The notes beneath the pieces are model-generated. The model searched no databases. It was not told the DNA's origin and was given only the letters and a program-made list of their open reading frames with translations. This document shows positions 15,776 to 21,293 of a stretch of 24,703 bases of DNA, one piece after another. The position numbers and the translations under genes were made by a program. Source of the DNA: a virus; the IMG/VR virus record IMGVR_UViG_3300009609_000061, positions 1 through 24,703 of that record; one strand, written 5' to 3'. Every line of letters begins with the position of its first letter. Position 1 is the stretch's first letter.

Positions 15776-15824
15776 ACGCCAAGCGGCGCTTCGTGAGACA
15801 CTAAGGGTACACGCAACTTAGCAC

Positions 15825-15853
15825 TTGACGATATGCGCTGAGATCAATACTCT
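15825..15853 (+). promoter_or_regulatory. Sigma-70-like promoter of the right-hand gene block
   Basis: TTGACG (15825-15830) matches the -35 consensus at five of six bases. A 17-base spacer leads to TACTCT (15848-15853), a weak -10 (three of six, with the first two and last bases correct); AATACT at 15846-15851 is an alternative. The predicted start of transcription falls at or next to the ATG at 15861. The local sequence is clearly richer in A+T than its surroundings. Confidence 0.5.
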
Positions 15854-15860
15854 CTGCCGC

Positions 15861-16121
15861 ATGTCCCTTGAGTCAGATAACACACATATTGTTGAGTCGG
15901 CTGCCGGCCGCGGCCCTGTGGCCCGGCGCCCGACCCTCCCCCCTGACCCGCTCTTCCTGACAGTCCCGGAAGCCGCCAGGCTCGTTAATGTCTGCATGTC
16001 CACGGCCTGGTCCTATGTTCGGCGGGGCATCTGGCCCAGCATAAAGATGGGCCGGACGGTGCGGATTCCCATGGCGGCCTTCCGGGCGTACATCGAAGCC
16101 CGGACAACGGGCGGGCGATGA
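15861..16121 (+). CDS. Small helix-turn-helix DNA-binding protein (excisionase-like)
   Basis: An 86-aa protein. Residues 31-79 form a winged-helix domain of the MerR/excisionase kind (HTH_17): LFLTVPEAARLVNVCMSTAW is the helix-turn-helix, and SYVRRGIWPSIKMGRTVRIP is the wing, followed by the FRAYIEA helix. The first 30 residues are disordered. I take the ATG at 15861; TTG at 15825 is in frame but lies in the -35 box. No ribosome binding site precedes the ATG (CTCTCTGCCGC), so the message is probably leaderless. As the first gene of the right block it could be a regulator or replication-region binder. No integrase was found, so true excisionase function is doubtful. Confidence 0.75.
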   Translation: MSLESDNTHIVESAAGRGPVARRPTLPPDPLFLTVPEAARLVNVCMSTAWSYVRRGIWPSIKMGRTVRIPMAAFRAYIEARTTGGR

Positions 16122-16279
16122 CGCCGGCGCACATCACGGCGCTGTGTCAGCCGGAACGGATTGAGGTCTACATCGGGCTCGGGCTCGCGGCGCTCATCGG
16201 CTATGGCGCGGGCGTGCTGTGGCCGTGGCTGCAGGCGATCGCGCTGGAACGCCGCAAGGCGCTGCACGGCGTCCGCTGA
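16118..16279 (+). CDS. Small membrane protein, 53 aa
   Basis: A short gene starting in an ATGA overlap with the helix-turn-helix gene. The product has a polar N-terminus (TPAHITALCQPERIE), one membrane span (VYIGLGLAALIGYGAGVLWPW) and a short basic tail (ALERRKALHGVR), suggesting the N-terminus outside and the C-terminus in the cytoplasm. I do not recognise a family. It forms a pair with the next small membrane protein; the two could be holin-, spanin- or exclusion-type proteins, but nothing in the sequence decides. Confidence 0.6.
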   Translation: MTPAHITALCQPERIEVYIGLGLAALIGYGAGVLWPWLQAIALERRKALHGVR

Positions 16280-16290
16280 GTCAGCCTGTC

Positions 16291-16449
16291 ATGGCATGGC
16301 TGGCCTTACTCGCCGCCTTGGGGCTGGCGTTCGGCTGCGGCGTGGCCGTCGGGCGCTGGCAGGCCGCCGCGCGGCCGCCGCGGCTCGCGTTCTACGCCCG
16401 CATGCAAACCGGCGCCGACCTGCGCCGACGGTTGTTCGGAGGGCACTGA
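16291..16449 (+). CDS. Small membrane protein, 52 aa
   Basis: A short gene 11 bases after the previous one. The product begins with a hydrophobic segment MAWLALLAALGLAFGCGVAV, followed by a basic tail (GRWQAAARPPRL ... DLRRRLFGGH). The segment could be a single span; the A-F-G-C at residues 13-16 also resembles a lipobox, so a small lipoprotein is possible. The stop overlaps the start of the methyltransferase (TGATG). No ribosome binding site is obvious, so coupling to the upstream gene is likely. The family is not known to me. Confidence 0.55.
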   Translation: MAWLALLAALGLAFGCGVAVGRWQAAARPPRLAFYARMQTGADLRRRLFGGH

Positions 16450-17507
16450 TGACTGATGAACTGGTCCCGCAATCCCCCGACGAGGCGATGGCACTGGCCG
16501 ATCGATTGCGCGCCGATCGCCTGGCCGTCCGCGGGAACCTGTCGAAACAGGTGGTTGTCCGCAAGCGCATCCAGATCATCGGCGACCTGATGCGCGCGCG
16601 TGGCGCGGCGGTGCCGCTGCAGCTTGCGTTCACGCGCGAGCGGGTCGAGGCCGAGCGCGACATCGGCGATACGCTGCTGGCCGAAGGCGACCGCCGCAAG
16701 CCGCCACGCGGGCCGGGACGTGGGAAAAAGACTATGCAAGACGCACAGTCTTTTTCTGTTGGCGGCACGACTCTTCCGCTGCCTTCTGGTGTCACACACC
16801 GATTAGCGCACGACTGTCGGACTCTCGCGCGCTGGCCGAAGGAACACTACGACGCGGCGATGAGTCGATGTATCGCCGAACCCGAAAAACACGAACTGAC
16901 CAGCCACGCGCTAATCAGTTTGGCGCAACGCTGGGCGCGGACGCAGGCCACGACGGATGCGCCCGTGTTTCCGGCGGGCACCTTCGCGGTGCTCTGCGCC
17001 GATCCGCCGTGGGCCTATCGCAATAGCGGCTTCGAGCAGTCGGCCGCGGCGCAGTATCAGACGCTCGAGACGCCGGCCATCTGCGACCTGGCCGATGCCG
17101 ACGGGCGCCCGGTCGCCGAGCTCGCGACTGATGCGAGCGTGCTGTTTCTCTGGGTCACGTCGCCGCTGTTGCCCGACGGCCTGCGCGTGCTTGATGCCTG
17201 GAAGTTCAGCTACGTCGCATCGCTCGTGTGGGTGAAAGACCGGGCGCCCGGCCTAGGCTGGTGGGTTGAGACGCGCCACGAATTCCTGCTGATTGGCCGA
17301 CGCGCCGATAGTCCGCAGCCCGCCATCAAACCGCTATCCGTCATCGACGCTGCCGTCAGCGGGCATTCTGAAAAACCGGCGATCGTGGCCGAAATGATCG
17401 AGGCGATGTTTCCCGGCCCGCTGGACGAGACGCACTACATCGAACTGTTTTCGCGCCAGCCGCGCGCCGGCTGGGCCGCGTTCGGAAATCAGGTGCCCGC
17501 ATGCTGA
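16449..17507 (+). CDS. MT-A70 family adenine methyltransferase
   Basis: A 352-aa protein with two parts. Residues 1 to about 170 are a helical N-terminal region (ADRLRADRLAVRGNLSKQVV, ERDIGDTLLAEGDRR, HRLAHDCRTLARWPKEHYDA) like the ParB/KorB-type helices found before phage MT-A70 domains. Residues about 175-350 are the methyltransferase, with the catalytic DPPW at 185-188 (CADPPWAYRNSG), FLWVTSPLLPDGLRVLDAW, and SLVWVKDRAPGLGWWVETRH, then EKPAIVAEMIEAMFPG. It would make N6-methyladenine in DNA, probably to protect phage DNA from host restriction or mark its own replication. The start at 16449 overlaps the prior stop; an in-frame start at 16161 would cover two small genes. Confidence 0.9.
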   Translation: MTDELVPQSPDEAMALADRLRADRLAVRGNLSKQVVVRKRIQIIGDLMRARGAAVPLQLAFTRERVEAERDIGDTLLAEGDRRKPPRGPGRGKKTMQDAQSFSVGGTTLPLPSGVTHRLAHDCRTLARWPKEHYDAAMSRCIAEPEKHELTSHALISLAQRWARTQATTDAPVFPAGTFAVLCADPPWAYRNSGFEQSAAAQYQTLETPAICDLADADGRPVAELATDASVLFLWVTSPLLPDGLRVLDAWKFSYVASLVWVKDRAPGLGWWVETRHEFLLIGRRADSPQPAIKPLSVIDAAVSGHSEKPAIVAEMIEAMFPGPLDETHYIELFSRQPRAGWAAFGNQVPAC

Positions 17508-17890
17508 CCGAAAACGAGAAGACGTCGGAGCGGAAGTTTGAGATCAAGTACGGCCCTGTGCGCCAGCTCGCAGGGAAGACGTGGGCCAAGATTTACCTTC
17601 ACGGCGCGCATCGTGACGAATGGGTGCCGTCACTGGCCGACATGTATCGCATCGCGTGGGCGCTCGCTCATTGCGAGGAATTGAAATACCCGTCAGAGAA
17701 GGGGTTTGCCGGTAGCCGACTGCTTTATGAATTCCTGATGGCGGCAGCGAACGCCCATCACGACGGGCGGACGTTTGCCGACTTGTGTCGACAATTTGAG
17801 ATTCCCGAACGCACCGGCGACGGCACGCTCATCCGTGCGAATGGGGCGCGATTGCCGCAGGACGCCGGGCGCGGACTATTTGACGAGTAG
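17501..17890 (+). CDS. Unknown 129-aa protein
   Basis: A 129-aa protein that starts seven bases before the end of the methyltransferase gene. I do not recognise a family. It is mixed alpha/beta with a basic, charged N-terminus (LTENEKTSERKFEIKYGPVR) and a helical centre (WVPSLADMYRIAWALAHCEE, LKYPSEKGFAGSRLLYEFLM). The C-terminal FADLCRQFEIPERTGDGTLI is followed by a short disordered end. A strong AAGGAGG signal for the next gene begins two bases after its stop. Its place among likely replication genes suggests a role there, but there is no direct evidence. Confidence 0.65.
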   Translation: MLTENEKTSERKFEIKYGPVRQLAGKTWAKIYLHGAHRDEWVPSLADMYRIAWALAHCEELKYPSEKGFAGSRLLYEFLMAAANAHHDGRTFADLCRQFEIPERTGDGTLIRANGARLPQDAGRGLFDE

Positions 17891-17901
17891 AAGGAGGCCT
17901 C

Positions 17902-18654
17902 ATGACTGACACCGACTTGATGACGATTGACGCGCAGACGGGCGAAGCCATCGCCACGCTGACGCTGCGCGAAGTGCCCGCCGACACCCTGGCCGCCGCG
18001 CACCGCGCCGCCGTCGCGCTGCAGGACGTGATTCGGCGCAAGGCGAAACCCGTCATGTTCGGCGGCGAGCAATACCTCGAATTCGAGGACTGGCAAACCG
18101 TCGGCCGCTTCTACGGCGTGACGTCCAAAGCCGTCAGCGTGGACCCGATCACCATTGGTGGCGTCCACGGCTTCAAGGCGGTCGCAGTGGCGCAGCTCGT
18201 GGACGGCCGCGCGATCAGCCGCGCCGAGTCACTGTGCATGTCGGATGAAGCCAACTGGGCGCACAAGCCGCTCTATCAGCTCGCCAGCATGGCGCAGACG
18301 CGGGCGTGCGCGAAGTCGCTGCGCAACGTGCTCGCGTGGGTCGTGGTCTTAGCCGGCTACCGCGCCACGCCGGCGGAGGAACTCCAGGGGACGGCCGTCC
18401 CGACGCGCAAGCCCCAGCCGGCCGTGCGGCCCGCGGCGCCGCTGCTGATCTCGAAGATGCAGCGCGACTACTTCGTCGAGCTGGTCGCCAAGCACCCGGC
18501 CTGGTCGGAAGCGGAAGTCAAGGCGCTGCTGAAGCAACACGACGTCCCTCACTCGTCGAAGATGCCGATCGCCAAGTTTGACCTGCTCTGTCAAGCCATC
18601 GAAGCCGGGCCGTCGGTGGCCCTGGCCGACTACCTGCCGGATACGACCGAGTAA
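17902..18654 (+). CDS. Unknown replication-block protein, possibly ssDNA-binding/annealing
   Basis: A 250-aa protein with a strong AAGGAGG ribosome binding site at 17891-17898. The core motif series YLEFEDWQTVGRFYG, AQLVDGRAISRAESLCMSDE and LYQLASMAQTRACAKSLRNV then LAGYRATPAEEL is shared by a group of phage proteins, usually unannotated, near recombination genes. The MAQTRAxxKxLR helix recalls parts of annealing proteins, but I cannot prove homology to RecT, Erf or Rad52 types. The C-terminal ~55 residues (KMQRDYFVELVAKHPAWSEA, then EVKALLKQHD) look like a small helical domain often at the end of phage ssDNA-binding and recombination proteins. Confidence 0.6.
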   Translation: MTDTDLMTIDAQTGEAIATLTLREVPADTLAAAHRAAVALQDVIRRKAKPVMFGGEQYLEFEDWQTVGRFYGVTSKAVSVDPITIGGVHGFKAVAVAQLVDGRAISRAESLCMSDEANWAHKPLYQLASMAQTRACAKSLRNVLAWVVVLAGYRATPAEELQGTAVPTRKPQPAVRPAAPLLISKMQRDYFVELVAKHPAWSEAEVKALLKQHDVPHSSKMPIAKFDLLCQAIEAGPSVALADYLPDTTE

Positions 18655-18666
18655 GAGGCCCGGCGT

Positions 18667-19296
18667 ATGTGGGTCAAGCTCGATGACGAATTCCCCGTTC
18701 ATCACAAGCTCACCATTGCGGGCCGGCATATCGGCCGGCAGGCCACCGGGCGCGTGCTGGCCGTGTTCGTCGAGGGACTCTGCTGGTCAAACAAGCACCA
18801 CACGGAAGGGTTTCTCCCCGCGGCGGTCGTGGGCTCGTTTCGGCATGACCGCGACCCGCTGCAGGTGGCCGCCGCGCTGGTGTGGGCCCGGTTCTGGGAA
18901 CCCGCCGACGGCGGCTGGCGCATTCATAACTGGGGTAAATACCAGCTCGACGAAGCCAGGCGCGCGGCCATTTCACAGGCGCGCTCGTCGGCTGGCAAAA
19001 AAGGGGCGGAATCGCGCTGGCATGGCCAGAAAAATGGCAACCATGGCAAAAGTATGACAAATAATGCCCCCGTTCCCGTTCCCGTTCCCTTTGCTTCTAA
19101 CGAAGCAAAGACGCGCGCGCGAGAACTGCGCGCCGAGTCGGTGTCAGGCGCACAACCGCTTCCCCCCCCATCTCGGGATCGAGAAACCCCCAGCCCCCAG
19201 CCGAAGACCTTCAGCGCCTTCCGCTGTCCGCACGACCCGATGTGCGAGAGCTACACCGCCTGCATTGACCGGGCACTCGCGGAGGGCAAGGTATGA
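18667..19296 (+). CDS. Replisome-organizer-like protein with a C-terminal CHCC motif
   Basis: A 209-aa protein. The first ~100 residues match the opening of phage replication initiators/organizers that resemble DnaD-type winged helices: MWVKLDDEFPVHHKLTIAG, LAVFVEGLCWSNKHHTEGFL, LVWARFWEPADGGWRIHNWG. A basic helix (AAISQARSSAGKKGAESRWH) and a Pro-rich linker with a PVPVPVP stretch follow. The extreme C-terminus carries Cys187, His189, Cys193 and Cys199 in CPHDPMCESYTACI, a likely zinc or metal site. It would bind the origin or load a helicase in related systems. GAGG precedes the start. The C-terminal motif is repeated in the next gene. Confidence 0.7.
   Translation: MWVKLDDEFPVHHKLTIAGRHIGRQATGRVLAVFVEGLCWSNKHHTEGFLPAAVVGSFRHDRDPLQVAAALVWARFWEPADGGWRIHNWGKYQLDEARRAAISQARSSAGKKGAESRWHGQKNGNHGKSMTNNAPVPVPVPFASNEAKTRARELRAESVSGAQPLPPPSRDRETPSPQPKTFSAFRCPHDPMCESYTACIDRALAEGKV
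19069..19089 (+). repeat. Hexanucleotide microsatellite (CCCGTT)3
   Basis: Three perfect CCCGTT units followed by CCC, encoding Pro-Val repeats in the linker of the replisome-organizer-like protein. Six-base units keep the frame, so length change would only alter the linker. Confidence 0.95.
19194..19209 (+). repeat. 16-bp direct repeat, copy 1 (start of the CHCC module)
   Basis: CCCCCAGCCGAAGACC here is repeated exactly at 19328-19343. It marks the left end of two similar ~80-base segments, each encoding a PQPKT ... CPHxPxCxSYxAC module. The offset of 134 bases is not a multiple of three, as the second copy is read in a different gene and frame. Confidence 0.9.
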
Positions 19297-19436
19297 CCCG
19301 CGCGGCGCCGAAGAAGTCCAAGCCTCACCCCCAGCCGAAGACCGCCGGCGCGTGGAGCTGCCCGCATGCGCCGCAATGCCCGAGCTACGACGCCTGCATC
19401 AAACGCACCCTGGATGACGCCAATGCCCGGTCCTGA
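19293..19436 (+). CDS. Free-standing 47-aa CHCC mini-protein
   Basis: A short gene starting in an ATGA overlap with the preceding gene. The product has a basic, Pro-rich N-terminus (TRAAPKKSKPHPQPKTAGAW) and then CPHAPQCPSYDACIKRTL, with Cys23, His25, Cys29 and Cys35. The motif has the same spacing (C-x-H-x3-C-x5-C) and flanks as the C-terminus of the upstream protein, so this is a duplicate of that module released as its own protein. It could bind zinc and compete for the same partner. I know no named family for it. Confidence 0.7.
   Translation: MTRAAPKKSKPHPQPKTAGAWSCPHAPQCPSYDACIKRTLDDANARS
19328..19343 (+). repeat. 16-bp direct repeat, copy 2 (start of the CHCC module)
   Basis: Exact copy of 19194-19209, here inside the 47-aa CHCC mini-protein gene. 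Downstream similarity continues patchily to about 19409. Confidence 0.9.
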
Positions 19437-19824
19437 CACCCGGCGCCAGCCGCGCGTCCCCGAGAAGGCCGTGCAAGCGGACTGCGTGACCTTGCTGCGG
19501 TGGTTTGGGTTTCACGTGATTGTGCTCGGGACGGTGCGGCCGCAGGGCGATCATCCAGGCACCCGCCAGTCACCCGGCGCGCCGGATCTGATCGCGATTG
19601 GGCACGGGCGGTGCCTGATGGTGGAAGTCAAGGCGCGCGGCGGTCGGTTGCGCCCGGCACAGATGGTCTTTCGGCAGCGGTGTCTCGAGGCGGCTGTGAG
19701 CCATGTCGTCGGCGGGGTGGATGACCTGATTGCCTGGCTGCAGGCGGAAGGGGTGCGGCGGCCGCTGGCGCTGTCATCGCTCGCGGCCCCGGCCGACGTG
19801 CCCGAGGAAGGCGAGGCCGACTGA
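19423..19824 (+). CDS. VRR-NUC domain nuclease
   Basis: A 133-aa nuclease of the PD-(D/E)XK superfamily. The key motif is GAPDLIAIGHGRCLMVEVKA with Asp55, then Glu68-Val-Lys70, preceded by Glu14 in VPEKAVQADCVTLL. The following helix GRLRPAQMVFRQRCLEA is typical of VRR-NUC proteins in phage replication or packaging modules, which cut branched DNA such as Holliday junctions in studied relatives. I choose the ATG at 19423, inside the end of the mini-protein gene; ATGs at 19414 and 19366 are in frame. No good ribosome binding site is seen, so translation is probably coupled. The C-terminus is acidic and disordered. Confidence 0.88.
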   Translation: MPGPDTRRQPRVPEKAVQADCVTLLRWFGFHVIVLGTVRPQGDHPGTRQSPGAPDLIAIGHGRCLMVEVKARGGRLRPAQMVFRQRCLEAAVSHVVGGVDDLIAWLQAEGVRRPLALSSLAAPADVPEEGEAD

Positions 19825-20114
19825 TGCAGCGCACCTACCAGGGCCGCCTCGTGCGGCTGACGATCGACGCAAACCACCATCTGTGGCTCGACTACGGCGA
19901 AGGCGAAGTGCATCCGGTGCCGTGGTGCTACAGCGCCGGCGCGCAGAGCGTCGTGCTGCCACTCGAAGCCGTGCAGGACTTGGGGCCGACGGCCTACGGG
20001 CAATTTGTGCTGGACGCGGCGGAAGCGGGCATCGTCGTGCTCGCCGCCGTGACGCCGCGCGCGCGGGCCGAGTGGCGGCTCGAGCAGCAGGAGCAGGAGC
20101 CGCGCGAGCCATGA
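19824..20114 (+). CDS. Unknown 96-aa protein
   Basis: A 96-aa protein starting in a TGATG overlap with the nuclease. It seems to be a compact beta domain (TYQGRLVRLTIDANHHLWLD, then VVLPLEAVQDLGPTAYGQFV and AAEAGIVVLAAVTP) with a charged C-terminal helix (ARAEWRLEQQEQEPREP). No family is recognised, and no catalytic or metal motif is visible. Tight coupling to the nuclease and the next PP-loop enzyme (ATGA) means they are made together. Confidence 0.65.
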   Translation: MQRTYQGRLVRLTIDANHHLWLDYGEGEVHPVPWCYSAGAQSVVLPLEAVQDLGPTAYGQFVLDAAEAGIVVLAAVTPRARAEWRLEQQEQEPREP

Positions 20115-20920
20115 AGATCCTGTCGCTGGGCGCCGGCGTGCAGTCGTCGACGCTCGCGCTGATGGCCGCAGTCGGGGAACTTGAGCGGCCAGAGCATGCG
20201 ATTTTTGCCGACACGCAAGCGGAACCGCCGAGCGTGTATCGGTGGCTCGACTGGCTGGAAACACAGCTGCCGTTTCCAGTGCATCGGGTGACGGCGGGCA
20301 ACCTGCGATCGCAGGCATTGCGGGTCGAAACCTCGGCCAAGGGGAACCCTTACACGGTGACGAAGATTCCGGCGTTTACGCTCGGCGCCGATGGGTCGCA
20401 CGGGATGATTGGGTTTCGCGACTGCACAACGGATTTCAAAGTGTTGCCGATTCGGCGCCGAGCGCGGCGCCTGGCCGGGATCACGCGCGGCCAGCGCACG
20501 GTCGGCGTCGAGATGTGGCTGGGGATCAGCACGGACGAAGCGAGCCGCCAGCGCGATGCACACGATCTCTGGTGCGTGAATCGGTATCCGCTGATTGAAC
20601 GCGGGATGACGCGCTCGGCGTGCTTGCGCTGGATGGAGCACCACGGCTATCCGACACCACCGCGTAGCGCCTGCACGTTTTGCCCGTTTCACAGCGATGC
20701 AGAATGGCGGCGCCTGCGTGATGATGAGCCGGAAGCCTTCGCCAATGCGGTGCGGTTTGAAGCCGAATTACAAGCGGCCCGGTCCATGACTGCGGGTGAT
20801 TCCCTGTCGTTTCTGCACCGGCAGCGGATTCCGTTGTCGCTGGTGGACCTGTCCACACTGGAAGATCACGGGCAACGGCGATTGTGGGAGCACGAATGTG
20901 AGGGCATGTGCGGCGTCTAA
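20111..20920 (+). CDS. PAPS-reductase-like PP-loop enzyme
   Basis: A 269-aa member of the adenine nucleotide alpha-hydrolase (PP-loop) superfamily, often labelled phosphoadenosine phosphosulfate reductase in phages. The start MKILSLGAGVQSSTLALMAA has the PP-loop variant (residues 5-13), followed by IFADTQAEP (Asp34), FRDCTTDFKVLPIR (Cys105), GISTDEASRQRD and the pair Cys188-Cys191 in RSACTFCPFHSDAEW. The Cys pair suggests a metal or Fe-S site and sulfur chemistry, for example nucleic-acid thiolation, rather than ordinary sulfate reduction, but the substrate is unknown. Its neighbours are two DNA methyltransferases and zinc-type small proteins, which would suit nucleic-acid modification. Confidence 0.85.
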   Translation: MKILSLGAGVQSSTLALMAAVGELERPEHAIFADTQAEPPSVYRWLDWLETQLPFPVHRVTAGNLRSQALRVETSAKGNPYTVTKIPAFTLGADGSHGMIGFRDCTTDFKVLPIRRRARRLAGITRGQRTVGVEMWLGISTDEASRQRDAHDLWCVNRYPLIERGMTRSACLRWMEHHGYPTPPRSACTFCPFHSDAEWRRLRDDEPEAFANAVRFEAELQAARSMTAGDSLSFLHRQRIPLSLVDLSTLEDHGQRRLWEHECEGMCGV

Positions 20921-21117
20921 CGCGCGACGACGACGGCCCGCCGCTAGACGTCACCACGTTCAACGCCGAGCAGCGCGCCGGGTGTGACACGCTGGCGCCG
21001 GTCGATAGCGTGCCCTGCGCGGCCTGCCACCGTCTGATGCCCCGCGCGGAGCTGCTGCCGCCGGATTACGAGTGCGAGGAGTGCCGATGTCAGACGACGC
21101 GGTGGCCGTACCGTTGA
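20908..21117 (+). CDS. Small zinc-ribbon-like protein
   Basis: A 69-aa protein starting at a GTG inside the end of the PP-loop enzyme gene, with GAGGG just upstream (20900-20904). Two Cys pairs (CAACHRLMPRAELLP and YECEECRC) make a zinc ribbon likely: C-x2-C ... C-x2-C with a spacing of about 18. The N-terminal ~30 residues are charged. It bridges the gap between the PP-loop enzyme and the next small gene. The start is less certain because the spacing to GAGGG is short. It could be a partner or metal donor for the enzyme; that is a guess from position. Confidence 0.5.
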   Translation: MRRLTRDDDGPPLDVTTFNAEQRAGCDTLAPVDSVPCAACHRLMPRAELLPPDYECEECRCQTTRWPYR

Positions 21118-21293
21118 AGCGAAAGGCATCGCTGGGGCTGCTGACGTCGCATCATGTCAGCGCCGCGCATGCGCCGAAACCCGTGCGCCGCGTCGTGGCC
21201 GTCACCGAGCCGCCGCGCGTCGTCACCTACAACGGCGTAGACTTCCTCGTCATGTTCGATGGCGTGGACCACCACACCGTGCAGGACGCCTGA
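21087..21293 (+). CDS. Unknown 68-aa protein
   Basis: A 68-aa protein with GAGGAG at 21076-21081 as a good ribosome binding site for the ATG at 21087. It overlaps the previous gene by 31 bases in another frame. The N-terminal part is basic with His residues (LKRKASLGLLTSHHVSAAHA), and the C-terminal part forms a short beta unit (PPRVVTYNGVDFLVMFDGVD). No family is recognised. The stop overlaps the start of the methyltransferase (TGATG), so it is probably co-translated with it. Confidence 0.6.
   Translation: MSDDAVAVPLKRKASLGLLTSHHVSAAHAPKPVRRVVAVTEPPRVVTYNGVDFLVMFDGVDHHTVQDA

Larger units (their letters stand above)
15358..15860. other. Intergenic region with hairpins, between tail and early-type genes
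   Basis: This 503-base stretch holds no gene I can support. Frames exist on both strands (15430-15804 + from TTG, 15354-15782 - from TTG) but their products are low-complexity Gly/Ala or Pro/Ala, lack ribosome binding sites and match nothing. It contains a long hairpin (15621-15660), two shorter ones (15741-15775), three copies of TTTGGCG (15386, 15505, 15535), the palindrome GGCGGCCGCC (15495-15504), and a promoter at its right end. It may hold the terminator of the tail operon and a control or replication region. Confidence 0.7.

Noticed and set aside
15354-15782. 142-aa frame on the minus strand in the intergenic region
   Set aside because: TTG start, no ribosome binding site, Pro/Ala-rich product with no family; overlaps the fibre gene stop.
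15430-15804. 124-aa frame on the + strand in the intergenic region
   Set aside because: TTG start without a ribosome binding site; product is low-complexity Gly/Ala, and the stretch is full of hairpins. Kept as non-coding, though not excluded.
15861-16121. Excisionase of an integration module
   Set aside because: The fold fits, but no integrase or attachment site was found in the window, so a general DNA-binding role is safer.
16161-17507. 448-aa version of the MT-A70 methyltransferase
   Set aside because: The extra N-terminus would cover two small genes with exact stop/start overlaps; the ATG at 16449 fits better.
19730-20920. 396-aa version of the PP-loop enzyme
   Set aside because: The added N-terminus is Arg-rich shadow sequence of two other genes; MKILSLGAGVQSS is the normal family start.
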